Shown here in pieces: positions 52,477 to 64,000 of a DNA stretch of 64,000 nt (position 1 is its first letter; each line of letters opens with the position of its first letter). A program made the position numbers and the translations under genes. This stretch comes from Diphasiastrum complanatum. Its lineage: Eukaryota > Streptophyta > Lycopodiopsida > Lycopodiales > Lycopodiaceae. The notes under the pieces were generated by a model. The model saw nothing but the letters and a program-made list of their open reading frames with translations. It was not told the origin of the DNA and ran no database searches. The stretch is from contig CM055102.1 in NCBI GenBank assembly GCA_029204225.1, positions 39,571,014 to 39,635,013 on the forward strand, given 5' to 3'.

Positions 52477-52599
52477 TCAGCTGTGAAGTGGCTTCCCTGC
52501 TCACATGTAGCTCTATGAGGTTAGATGATTTCTTGTTTCTTTTAGGAGCCATTTCATGCCATTTGGAATCTTGTGAATGTTTTTGGGATTTGTTGCAGT

Positions 52600-52763
52600 T
52601 ACAGAGTTTTATCTATTGAGGTTCTCTTAAGAAGATCATTGTTGGCTGGTACTGATCTTGACCAATTGCTGGTTGGTTGCAGCATATATAAGGTGTTTGA
52701 TCTGAAGAATTACACCATGTTGTACTCAATTTCTGATGAACACGTCCAGGAGATAAAGATCAA
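52600..52763 (+). pseudogene. Probable host-gene exon fragment
   Basis: Preceded by tttgttgcag (a good acceptor) and followed by a GTAAG-like donor near 52763. It reads YRVLSIEVLLRRSLLAGTDL, then CSIYKVFDLKNYTMLYSISD and VQEIKI. The style (VFDLKNY..LYSISD..VQEIKI) recalls a beta-propeller-like plant protein whose name I cannot give with confidence. No flanking exons were found, so it is probably a captured or relict exon. Confidence 0.4.
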
Positions 52764-53046
52764 GTACAGTAAGACTTTTTTTTTTGCTGTGTGCTATGCT
52801 TTTTCGATCATTACCTTAGAAAGTTTGTCCCTTCAATTATATTCTCAGGCTTTCAGAAAATGTCCCTTGCTTGTTTGCTATTACACACATTAATAGAATT
52901 TTAGATTTTCTATCATCCAATCAAGAGAAACATTCTTTTGAATATGATTTTGAACTGTTGTTGAATCCTATACCTGCTACTAGTTTTATCAAACTCTCGT
53001 GAACTGTTCACCAGATTACAAACTTTCTAATGTTGTGTCCTGGTTG

Positions 53047-53059
53047 CCCCCCCCCCCCG
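53047..53059. repeat. Poly(C) homopolymer, 13 bp
   Basis: Uninterrupted run of C. Confidence 0.95.
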
Positions 53060-53102
53060 TACATAGATTTGCATTTGCCCTCATCTTTGATGATCTTTTC
53101 TG

Positions 53103-53750
53103 TGTGAAAGATTTCAGATCCTTAAGATCCAATCTACTTGAATGATCTTTGGTTAGAAAGAGAAATACATTACCAATTTCACCAATGTAGAAAAATCAGC
53201 ATCTACACACAATTTGAGATTCAAACACTAATAGAACTTGATCAAACTTGAATGAAATGATTATCTACTGTTGCTGTCCGTACAAAACCAGCAAGCTACT
53301 GTATTTCACACGTGTGGATCCAAAAATAACAAATATAGATCATTCTACACATAGAATTGCAAGCAATCACCAAGATAGTGCACCAATGGATAGTAGAACC
53401 CAAGAGAACCATGTATAAGCATGAAATGAGATAGAGAAGAGAGAAGATGATTCTCTCCACGAGTTACATCCTTTTATAGCAGGTCCAAACCCTATTTGGC
53501 CACTTGGCTTTCCCACCAAAATGCTAACCCTACCAATTTTGGGTTTAGATTCAATGTACCCAACTTATTCAAATTGAATCTACTCAAACTCGCATTTTAT
53601 CTTTCCCACACTTTCAAAAAGTGTTTATTCAAATGAAATTTAGACTAATGAACTTTGAAAAGTTAACCTCTAAGTCTAAAACAAGTTTTGGCCTCAATAT
53701 GCCAAATATGAAAATATTGCAAAATGTGATGAAACTAGTTGAATCTCTCA
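53103..53750 (-). repeat. Copia 3' LTR
   Basis: About 648 bp, from TGTGAAAGATTTCAGATC to CTCTCA; the outer end is estimated by analogy with the LTRs at 48719 and 49879. Contains TTCACACGTGTGGA at 53305-53318. Directly preceded on its strand by GAAGAAGGAGTG. Confidence 0.8.
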
Positions 53751-54308
53751 CACTCCTTCTTCAACTAGTTTTAGCATAGACTTTGATAATACTCCAAGTG
53801 AAGTCCTATGCTTCATGAACAAGTCTTTTCCCAATGCTCTGGTGAAGATATCAGCTACACATTCTCTTGAAGACACATGTTGAAGCTCCACCTCCTTTGC
53901 AATGACTCGCTCCCTCACAAAATGATATTGTATCTCAATATGCTTGCTCCTAGCATGAAAGATAGGATTGGATGCCATTCTTTGGGCTGATTGATTGTCA
54001 CAAAAGATGATTGGGCTCTATGAAAAATCCAGCAAGTGAAGATCCTTGATCATCCTCTTGATCCATACCATCTCCTTTGTGCAATGTGTAAGAGCTTTGT
54101 ACTCGGCCTCACTAGACGACAATGAGATAGTGGGTTGTTTCTTTGACATCCATGATATAGCTCCATCACCTATGAAAATACAGTAAGAACTAATGGATTT
54201 CCTATCCATTACATCTCCAGCATAGTCAAAATTTGAAAATCCAAAAAGATTAGGTGATGATCCCTCATACAATATGCCAAAATCTCGAGTTCCAATAATG
54301 TACCTCAA
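53748..54308 (-). pseudogene. Copia RNase H
   Basis: Two frames. 54018-54308 has RYIIGTRDFGILYEG, FSNFDYAGD and SLSSSEAEYKALTHCTKE. 53748-53978 has NPIFHARSKHIEIQYHFVRE and ADIFTRALGKD. A short region with a stop lies between them. The active-site Asp block is present but altered (FSNFDYAGD instead of YCDADWAGD). Confidence 0.88.
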
Positions 54309-54311
54309 ATC

Positions 54312-55928
54312 CTAGCTTCCAATGCTCCTAGCATAGTTTTTGCCAATAGAACTTTGATCCATCATAAGAATGATCTTCTTCCTAAGAATAGATCTCCTTT
54401 CAATGATCATGTAATGCTCAAAATAGAAACAACCATAATTGATATAGAGAATAGTGTCCACTTGGGATGCTTCACTATTTCTTACATCAATTTTACATGT
54501 AAAAATGTGACTAGAACATGAAGAATCAAATAGAATGTAAATGAAATGATTCCACCATGCTTCCAACTCTGAACTCTCTGGAAAAATACAGCAAACAAAC
54601 AATAAATGTGAGTGATCAACTTTTGCTTGCATGTCTCCTCCTCCTTTGTCCTTTGTTGCCTTGTATCCACCATGATACTCCATGAATGAGCCTCCATCTT
54701 CATCTTGCCACAAGAAACCATCAAACCTTGGAAATCGATGAGTAAGTGAGTACATTAATGATGCAAATCCAGCACCACATGACTCCATAAACCAAGTAGT
54801 TTGCACTAGTCCATCTTCAAGATCTCCTTGACACAAGAAAATGACCATGAATTCACCAGAAATTGACAATCTCCAAGTATTGGCACCAAGTAGCTCAACA
54901 CTTGATAACTTAGCCATGGATGAGTGACATAATGAAGCTCCAATAGCTTCATTTCCATCAGCAAAATCAGCCAAGAATGCTAGTACAAATCCAACATCAA
55001 AACAATGCTCACCAATGTAGCTAGTTTTACCATATCTTGACAATTTGCACACATCCACATGAAATTGCTCAAACATGAGATAGAACAAGTAAAGTAAACT
55101 TGAACAACACTTCCTTGCTGCTCCTTTGGCCTTACTTGAGTCTTCAATATGCTGCAAAAACAGATCCATAACAACTTTGCCAATTACCTCTCCTTTAATG
55201 CTCTTGACTAGCTCCAAATTGCCAACTTCCCTTTTGACTAGTTGAAGCGCTTTGAGATCAACCTCTTGATCTTCAGCTTGACCATCAAAGTCATTGAGCA
55301 AACTTTGTTTTCCAGATCCATTACTTGATTTTACAGCAAGATAACATCCATCCACTTGCATAGCTCCATGTACACTAGAAGATCTTCCAAAAGATGTTTC
55401 ACTCTTCATAAGAGATCGATACTCAAGATCCATTGCTTGGATCCACTCCTCTTCTTTCCTTGCTTGATCTACACTTGTAGGCTCATCCAAAGAGGTTAGG
55501 AAAGCAACATAATTTCCAGAAACTACTTGCTTATTTTTTTGATCATATGTGAGCCTTGAAGGTACTTGTCTTTCTCTTGATGTTCTCCTTGGCTTTTGAC
55601 TTGATGAAGGTCCATCATCACCACCATCCAAAGTAGGATCCTTCTCATCAACATCAAGAATGTTAGATCCATCTACTTTACCATCAATCATGCTTGAAGA
55701 CACCTTTGGAATGTTTCCCTCATAAAAAATGACGTCTCTACCAACAATCACTTTGTTAGTAGAAGGAATGTAAACCTTGTAGGCTTTACTCACCTCACTA
55801 TATCCAACAAAAATACCTCTTCTTGAAGATGGATCCTCCTTGTTCCTATCATCAAGAGTAATGTTGACATAGCATGTGCATCCAAAGGTTCTTAGAAAGT
55901 TGACACTCAGCCTCCTCTTGAATAGCAT
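54312..55928 (-). pseudogene. Chimeric ORF: Copia integrase C-terminus plus unrelated 1.1 kb
   Basis: A 538-codon open frame. The first 180 residues are Copia: FGCTCYVNI, RGIFVGYSEVSKAYKVYIP and RDVIFYEGN, then EEWIQAMDLEYRSLMKSET. From SFGRSSSVHGAMQVDGCYLA onward none of the RT blocks (DVKTAFL, YVDD, ARLVAKG) is found. The remaining 350 residues are unrecognised, with a Phe/Leu-rich Cys-containing part in the centre and a Gly/Asp-rich stretch (WQDEDGGSFMEYHGGY). That it stays open across the junction is striking. Confidence 0.7.
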
Positions 55929-55950
55929 CTCAAAAGGTTCATCAAAGGTA

Positions 55951-56602
55951 ACAGATATTCATTAAAAAATATGAAATTATTAACAATGTTCCCAATTTTC
56001 CTACACATCCAAAAGTCTTATGATGTTTTTTTTTTTATGATTGAATCTCTTTTCATGTTATTAGTGAATTAGGATTGATTAAAAGAATCTTGCATTTGTA
56101 AATTTTTTTCTAACTTAACTTGGGTTTACATAAATCTATGATGATTACATATTTTGATAAACTAGGTTCATTGAATTGATTTTTACTACTAAAGAATAAC
56201 ACTATCGTGGTTCAATAGAAATGATATTTTGGCGAACCTAGTTCGTCAAAAAAAGTAATTGTAAATAAATCTTTAGTTATGAAATTTCAGTGCTAGATGA
56301 TGACATGCTCAACTAATGTACTATAGAAATATGTTGTAAGAGAACGTCTATGCTTGTACAAAAAGTTGATTATAATTTGGAATTGGAAATAGTAGTGGTG
56401 CTTACAATAAATATGACAGAATGAGTTCTATTGAAAAATTTCACTATCTTGCCCCATAAAAAAATTATCTTTGCGAACCTAGATCATGAGTGTTGTAGTT
56501 GTAAATGAATCTTCAACTATGAAAATTTAGTGATAGATGTTGGCATGCTCAAATTGTTATTTAATGAAAATTTCTAATAAGAGAATGTCTTTACTTTTAC
56601 AG
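55951..56602. repeat. AT-rich tandem duplication, about 240-bp period
   Basis: Two imperfect copies, about 56165-56405 and 56406-56645. Shared phrases include gcgaacctag, catgctcaa and agtggtgcttacaataaa. The second copy runs into the start of the transposase frame. Confidence 0.75.
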
Positions 56603-58432
56603 GTGTTGTATATAACTTAAAAGTGGGAACGTTAGTGGTGCTTACAATAAACACGAAAGAATGTGGATTTGGTGAGATATTTTCATTGGATCCAAATGCA
56701 ACTTGTCATGGGAAACATATTGGTATCGGAAGATGCTCAATCATTGTTCATGCAGCCACTCAGAAAGGAAAATTATTGCCTGTTCCTACAATGGATGCTG
56801 ATACTTTGGATGAAGCAATTGGCAGTTTTGTGATTTGGCATATTCAAGATGTGAAAGTGAAAGATTATGACACATTGAACAATTCGACGAGAGTACAAAC
56901 AAATGCCAACGTGGATGATGATGCTATTGAAGATCCAAGTGAGATCATTGAAGAAGCATTGATTCAAAACGAGGCAAAAAAACTTACACGTCAAGATTGG
57001 ATTGACAAGAAGGTAAAAGTTTTCAATGCAGGTTGTGAAATTGCCCTAGGAGAAGGGTACATTTTGCTTGTATTCTCGTATGAGGCAATTGACTTTGAGG
57101 AACTTGGTGACGACCAAGTGGGAATTACTATAACAAAATGGTATGGGCATGCTGATATTAGCACAATGAATGAGAAGTCAGACTTGCTAAAATGGCCAAT
57201 TGATCAAGTCACCTTAATGAATGGATCAAGATTGAGGGGTTCAGAAACAACAAAATCCGACTTCTTAAATGATGATGAGCATAGTAGTGAAGAGTTAAAC
57301 GCTACATTTCTAATGGTCGGAGAAATCTTACTCGACAAAAAAAAAAAAAAGGGGCCATATAACATGATTCATAGAAAAACAAAAACTTCAAGCTGTTCAA
57401 GTGGGAAAAAGAGAGAAGCCAAGTGCTCATTGGAAGCAATTCAAAAAGTGGCATCCATAGATTGTTGCAAGCAACAATGTTGTCAACTTATGAGTCGTGA
57501 CAAGATTCACGATGCACGAAAGCAATTTTGGGGCCAAAGTTTTGAAAACAGGGTGACATATGTGTATGACATGTTACAAACTACACATAATGTAAGTAAT
57601 TCAAGATGCGCATACATGATGTTTCAGAGAGAGCCAATTTGTAGTGTAGCGTGGTACAAAATCCATGGATTGCCAAAAGCTTCATTTTATAGGTACAAGG
57701 CATCCTACAATGAAGGGTCCAGAAAGTCAATACATGGCAATGCACAAATTATTGGACGAGCTTGGAAACATGTTGAAATGGCCTTGGCTATAATAGATGC
57801 ATTTGTGGAAAACAATGCTGAGCAAATGCCTCACAAAAATAGAACTACAAAGACGGGAGAAAGACATGTTCAACTTGTAATTCTTGCTATTTACAAACAA
57901 CAAGATATATTGAGAGAGGTCAATGATATGCTAAAGAGTACGGGCTTCAAATCAATATCGCCTTCTACATTTAGCCGATATTGGAGGACACGTTATAAGC
58001 ATGTGAGTTTGTCACAAACTAGCACATTCTCTAAATGTGACACTTGCACAAATATTAAGCTGCAACTCGAATCTACCAAGGTGGAGACTGAGAGAAATAA
58101 ATTATTCAAAGAAAGAAAGAGATACATGCTTGAACAAATGACTTGTAGAAACTTGTACTATGCGTGGAGATTGAAGTCAGACAGAGAACCAGAGCATTAC
58201 ATGTGCATGATTCATGACAAAATGGATCAAAATAAGACAAGTCTTCCACGAATACAACCAACTCCCAAGTCCTTGAATAGAATTTTTCAATTACCTGTGT
58301 CACTCACTGGTATGCTAACACACGGCCATGGAGGTAACGCTTATGGTCATTTTGCTACAAGCTTTTGGCCAAGTGGTCCAAATTTCACAATTGGGTCAAT
58401 TGTGAAATGTTTAAGAAACTTAGAAATTCAAA

Positions 58433-59020
58433 ATGAAGATAATGATAGGAGATCTCAATGCAAGTATTGTTATGGATCAACCTTTTTTTGAGGGACTCCT
58501 TTCTAAAAAGTGCTTAGATGTGTATCATTCTTTGAAAGTCACCACAAATAAAGACAATCCACCGAGCAATAGTAGTAGCATTGCTAGTTTGACAAGCAGC
58601 ACAAGCAACAAGGTTCAATTCAAACGTTTGCCTAGAAATCTTCTTCTACAACTAGACAATTATGGTGGTGAAAATAAAAACAGATATGTTTTTGCTTTCC
58701 TCTCTTTGCTCACGGCAGTAGGGGTATTCGAGATGGTGCAGCTAGGATTTTTGATGGTGGGTCACACTCATGAAGATGTGGATGACATGTTTGGAAATTT
58801 TTCTGAATGTGTAAGGACAAAATGTGTTTTCACATTGCCACATTTAATGGATTTCGAAATTGCACAAAAAAAACATCCAGTGCCTTATCTGGTGCAAGAA
58901 GTGCCTGATTTCAAGTCATTTATTGAAGGTTTTCTTTGTGATAAAGAACAAAGACTTGTGGGCCACTCAAAGCCATTGCAATTTCGTTTCTTTGTGAAAG
59001 ATGGCATTCCAATCATGTAG
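58433..59020 (+). pseudogene. DUF7869 core segment of the transposase-like gene
   Basis: Carries the putative acidic catalytic residues: Asp 75 of this frame in QLDNYGGENKN and the HTHEDVDDMF block about 40 residues later. The fold is presumed RNase H-like (DDE/D); this is inference from residue pattern. Confidence 0.75.
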
Positions 59021-59869
59021 TACATGATGCATCCAAATGCAAATGAGTGGATTCCTCGGGAAGGCATTCAAATATGGAAGGTTGATGAAAATGGGCGTTC
59101 TCTTTTGCCAACTGGAAGTCCTAAAGCACTACCAATGTTTTCTTTTCTCAAAGATAGAGACATAATCAATGGCGGAATTCATAGGTACTTGAAATACTGG
59201 GAGGGACATCTTCAAAATCCATTGAACCCACCTGAATTTATGATGTTCATCACACCTGTGATTACCTACTGGAGACAAATTCACGCTCTTATGAATACAG
59301 AGAGCAAACAATACGAGGAGTTACAAGATGGTTTTTGGCCGAATACTCGCTGGAGAGATTCTACTATTCTTGAAAATGATGCAAATTCAGATGCTAATGA
59401 AATAGAAGAACAAGAACATTATTGCGGACCAGCATATGGGAGACCAATGGAAGCGTTCAGGCCTCAAGTAGATGTTCATAAAGGGAATTTTGTTATGATT
59501 CGACCACCATCAGGTGACGAAAATGGCAATGAAGAAGATGATGTGTATCCTATTTGGTTAGCTATCACATTATCACAAGTTGAAACAGATAAGAGATCCA
59601 ATAACTACATGAAAATATTGGTGCAATGGTGGGCCCCATGTTCTAAAGGAAACATGTCAGAAAAGGAATGCTATCGAGATTGTTGGAGTAAGCAATGGAA
59701 AGTGAACCTTAATGATCCCAAGAGATGGAAAAATGTTTCAAGCATAGTCTGGAACTGGAAACCTCGAAAAGATCCCCATCAAATAAAAAGTATTAAGATT
59801 CCTAAGGTGGTTGTACTGAAGGCAAAACAAGGATTGATCATTGAAAATGATGAAGTCTTTGAAGAATAG
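59021..59869 (+). pseudogene. C-terminal segment of the transposase-like gene
   Basis: Same frame as the preceding segment, beyond one TAG. Reads HPNANEWIPREGIQIWKVDE, PMFSFLKDRD and RYLKYWEGHLQNPLNPPEF, then a C-terminal part with VHKGNFVMIRPPSGDENGNE, PIWLAITLSQVE and VQWWAPCSKGN, resembling a BAH- or chromo-like chromatin module seen at the end of related proteins. Stop at 59869. Confidence 0.7.
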
Positions 59870-59879
59870 TTTCATGTTT

Positions 59880-59910
59880 TTTAAAGGTGTTTTTTAACAC
59901 CACCTTTAAA
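59880..59910. terminator. Perfect-stem hairpin after the transposase-like gene
   Basis: TTTAAAGGTG, an 11-base loop rich in T, then CACCTTTAAA. It lies 10 bp after the stop at 59869. It may mark an element end or a 3' processing structure; the function is not known. Confidence 0.6.
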
Positions 59911-60125
59911 TGAAGCTTCATCAGCCAAAAAATGTGCATTATATTGTGCTCAAATTATACACAAGATATTGATTTAAAAAATTATACCAAAATAACCTTT
60001 ACATTCATAAGATAATATAGCTTATTTTTTTGTTAAACAACATGTTTTATAATACTTAATGTCAATATCAATCCAATATCTTTAAAAATTAGAATAATAT
60101 TGAGAAAGAGAGAGTGCTAAGATCA

Positions 60126-60301
<176 letters not shown>

Positions 60302-60348
60302 TAAGTTTGAGTGAGTGAGAGTGTGTGCGTGCATGTGTGTGTGTAGGG

Positions 60349-60495
<147 letters not shown>

Positions 60496-60554
60496 TTGCT
60501 AAGTTCGTGTGTGGGTGTGTGCATGTGTGAGATAAAACAAGAGCTAAGTTTGTA

Positions 60555-62052
<1,498 letters not shown>

Positions 62053-62703
62053 GTGAATTTCATAAGCCACTCATTCATTATGTCATCCATGGGTGGATTC
62101 TTGTTAGAATCTCATGAGAGACTAACATCGACAAATTATTCCATATGGAAAGTGAGGATGGAATTACTAATGGTGATCCATGACCTCTATGATATAGTTC
62201 TTGGAGAGAAGATAGGACCTCAACGATGTCAAGAACAAGTAAAATACAAGAAGAAGGCTAGATTGGCCTTGCATTGTTCAAAAATGAATATAAGCAATGA
62301 CCTCGTAAAAGAGGTAGCTTCTTGTGTGTCGGCCAAAGAGGCTCGGGATTCATTAAAAGGCATTTATGAATCCAACAACACTTCTAGGATACTCATGCTA
62401 AGGAATCAAGTGCTCCAAAGCATGAAGGGAAGAGTAGAGAGTGCACAAGAATATGTGCTAGGGATTAGATATTTAAACAAAGAATTGGCTCCAATTGGAG
62501 ATAAAATTCAAGATAATGAATTGGTACAAGTCATTTTGAATGGACTTGGTGATATGTTCACCAATCTTGTTCAATTTCATTTGCCATTCAAGACCAACTT
62601 CCTACAATTGACAAGTTATATAATGTATTTTTGGAATTCCAAAAAAAGTATCTTCCAAGGACTCAGTATTCTCGAGCAATGTAGAAGCTATGGGAGGACA
62701 TGA
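62053..62703 (+). pseudogene. Copia gag (UBN2) N-terminal part
   Basis: 216 codons. LTSTNYSIWKVRMELLMVIHD is the gag start. ALHCSKMNISNDLVKEVASC, then AKEARDSLKGIYESNNTSRI and LVQVILNGLGDMFTNLV follow the UBN2 pattern. It ends without zinc knuckle or pol, so it is a fragment. Frame intact over this length. Confidence 0.85.
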
Positions 62704-63567
62704 CATTAGTAGAAGAAACATTGTTGAATTCAATAATTATGATCTGGTAAGTTGATATTATATTGGTTTTGATGTTGTACTATTTTATTTCAATCAAAAG
62801 TAAAAGCTTGAGATTGTATTGTTATCATTCATTCTAAATGTATTACCTTTACTCGTTTACATGATGCTATTGAACTAGATTTCTTTGGCATGAGAAATGG
62901 AGGTCTTCGAGGTGTATCACCTATATGTTGCCACTGTCATTATGGCTATTAAGGCATTATTTGTTACTTTAGGAGGCCATACTTACTCTAGAGAAACATA
63001 CAAAATAGTTTTTTGTTAAGAGGGATCTGGCCATTAAGATATTGGGTTATATCCCTAATGATACTACAAAAATATCATTTGCAACGGCCCTTCATTCGTG
63101 TTTTATAGATGTGAGCAAAAGAAAAAATTTAGAATTTTTGAATCCATATGAAAGGAGATTATTCCTTCATGACAATACCATCTGCCTGAATCTTGGAGAG
63201 GATGATGATAAAAATTAAATATTGTTCTGTAATAGATTATTGTTATATTACAAGGATCTCTCTTTTGTTATGAATTTGAATGCCTTATAAAAGATTATAA
63301 CATTTGGCGAGCTTTTAGCTTGATGTCTAAATTGTGCTCTTCTGTAAGACCACTGAAAAGTTGAGCTAAATATTTATTCTTTATGTCCAGCATGATTTGT
63401 AGCTCGATGAAACGCTCCTCTGGCTTGCTAATGCGATTTTTTCATTCCTTGTGATGACCAGATACTTAAGCTCCTATACTCTCTTGCAAAATATGTGGCA
63501 TAGTGTAGAAAGATGTGTTGCAAATATTTGTTGATATCAATTAGTATTGCACAATATTATTATTTTT
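62704..63567. other. Mostly non-coding, with one unassigned frame
   Basis: A plus-strand frame without a Met (63009-63218) reads DLAIKILGYIPNDTTK, then FATALHSCFIDVSKRKN and ends at TAA. It looks protein-like but I do not recognise it. The rest shows nothing. Confidence 0.35.
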
Positions 63568-63961
63568 TTATTGAGTACACAGAATCATTACCATGTAATG
63601 TGTAACGTGATCTTTTCCCCAACAATCTCGTACAGATTTGACAAATGTGCTGCAATGCTTTTGTCTAGAACTAATATCATCTGATGATTTGTTTTCCTTT
63701 CTAATAACACCTATGAGTGTCAAAATTCTTCCACACTTGTGCCTTTTGCATTCATGTACTTCATTTGGCAACAATTTCTTTCCAAATTCCATACTTGGCA
63801 CTAGAATCTTTGCAACTGTGATTGGATAAAAATTTTATGGCTTTAGAACCACCAATTGATGGCTTATTAGGACCATTTCCTGATTTTCTTAATAGTTTGT
63901 CACTTTTCTCAATTGTGACATTTCCTTTATGTAGTCCTGCTTTTGAAAGAATTTCTTCCAA
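63568..63961 (-). pseudogene. Unrecognised repeated coding fragment
   Basis: Two minus-strand frames in succession: LSKAGLHKGNVTIEKSDKLL and on to KFLSNHSCKDSSAKYGIWKE (63761-63961), then CKRHKCGRILTLIGVIRKEN (63568-63801). The first is paralogous to 46600-46667. Lys/Ser-rich with a few Cys; family unknown. It runs close to the right edge of the window. Confidence 0.4.
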
Positions 63962-64000
63962 TAGCTGATTTGGGGGGTGTGTACATATTTTAAGGGTATT

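Larger units (their letters stand above)
53103..55950 (-). mobile_element. Truncated Copia element with replaced RT region
   Basis: Minus strand. The right end (55400-55950) is the integrase C-terminus and linker; the left end (53748-54308) is RNase H followed by a polypurine tract (53751-53762) and a 3' LTR (53103-53750). Where the reverse transcriptase should be (54310-55400) lies unrelated sequence. The 5' LTR, gag and the integrase core are missing. Confidence 0.85.
56603..59869 (+). pseudogene. DUF7869-type transposase-like gene, nearly intact
   Basis: A single long protein of about 1,080 residues in three frame segments: 56603-58491, 58433-59020 and 59021-59869. The N-terminus (VVLTINTKECGFGEIF, HGKHIGIGRCSIIVHA, LPVPTMDADTLDEAIGSFVI) resembles the DUF8039-like domain found with plant CACTA-type proteins. 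The middle has Cys/His-rich motifs. The core LPRNLLLQLDNYGGENKN (Asp at 58655) and LMVGHTHEDVDDMFG (near 58775) is the DUF7869 signature. Breaks: one base too many in a T7 run at 58482-58488, and a TAG at 59018-59020. An A14 run (57337-57350) is in frame. The first exon seems to start after the acceptor ttttacag at 56602; an upstream exon is not identified. Confidence 0.78.

Noticed and set aside
54482-55183. Alternative-frame ORFs inside the chimeric Copia ORF
   Set aside because: Short shadows of the 538-codon frame without recognisable motifs.

Overview
This is a nuclear window from a land plant. It holds two recognisable host genes in a large volume of decayed, often nested transposable elements. 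The host genes are a split ATR checkpoint-kinase gene (minus strand, 4201-33420) and an intronless PLS-class pentatricopeptide-repeat gene (plus strand, 40439-43021). GT-AG introns, plant-type ATR sequence, Copia/gypsy/LINE remnants and organellar-type PPR repeats all point to a plant. The very long TE-filled introns and the repetitive PPR style suggest a large-genome seed-free plant such as a fern, but that is inference.

Layout. 1-2760: two old Copia remnants in opposite orientations. 3636-3723: a compound microsatellite. 4201-33420: ATR, reconstructed as 16 exons with continuous reading phase, giving about 2,809 residues (seed-plant ATR is roughly 2,700). Intron 8 (13251-25815) is a nested insertion site. 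It holds an ORF1-only LINE derivative, a LINE ORF2 interrupted by a Copia element with both LTRs and an exact CACAT target duplication, an internally deleted LINE carrying ORF1 and endonuclease, and a gypsy pol fragment. Introns 1, 4 and 11 also hold TE pieces or microsatellites.

34858-37965: a decayed Helitron-like Rep/PIF1-helicase element on the minus strand with a GIY-YIG-like nuclease frame next to it. 39168-43021: the PPR gene and its 5' flank. 44874-51297: two inverted arrays of a GC-rich repeat of about 360 bp, flanking gag remnants and an LTR element. 52600-52760: a probable host-gene fragment. 53103-55950: a Copia element whose reverse transcriptase region is replaced by an unrelated open frame. 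56603-59869: a nearly intact DUF7869-type transposase-like gene broken by one homopolymer frameshift and one in-frame stop. 60126-60689: three long TG/GA microsatellites. 62053-62703: a Copia gag. 63568-63961: an unassigned repeated coding fragment.

The genes do not form a pathway. ATR is a nuclear DNA-damage kinase, the PPR protein is probably an organellar RNA-binding factor, and the rest is mobile DNA. The most interesting points are a LINE family ending in (CT)n instead of poly(A), the GIY-YIG/Helitron association, the near-intact DUF7869 transposase, the Copia with a swapped RT region, and the inverted GC-rich arrays.
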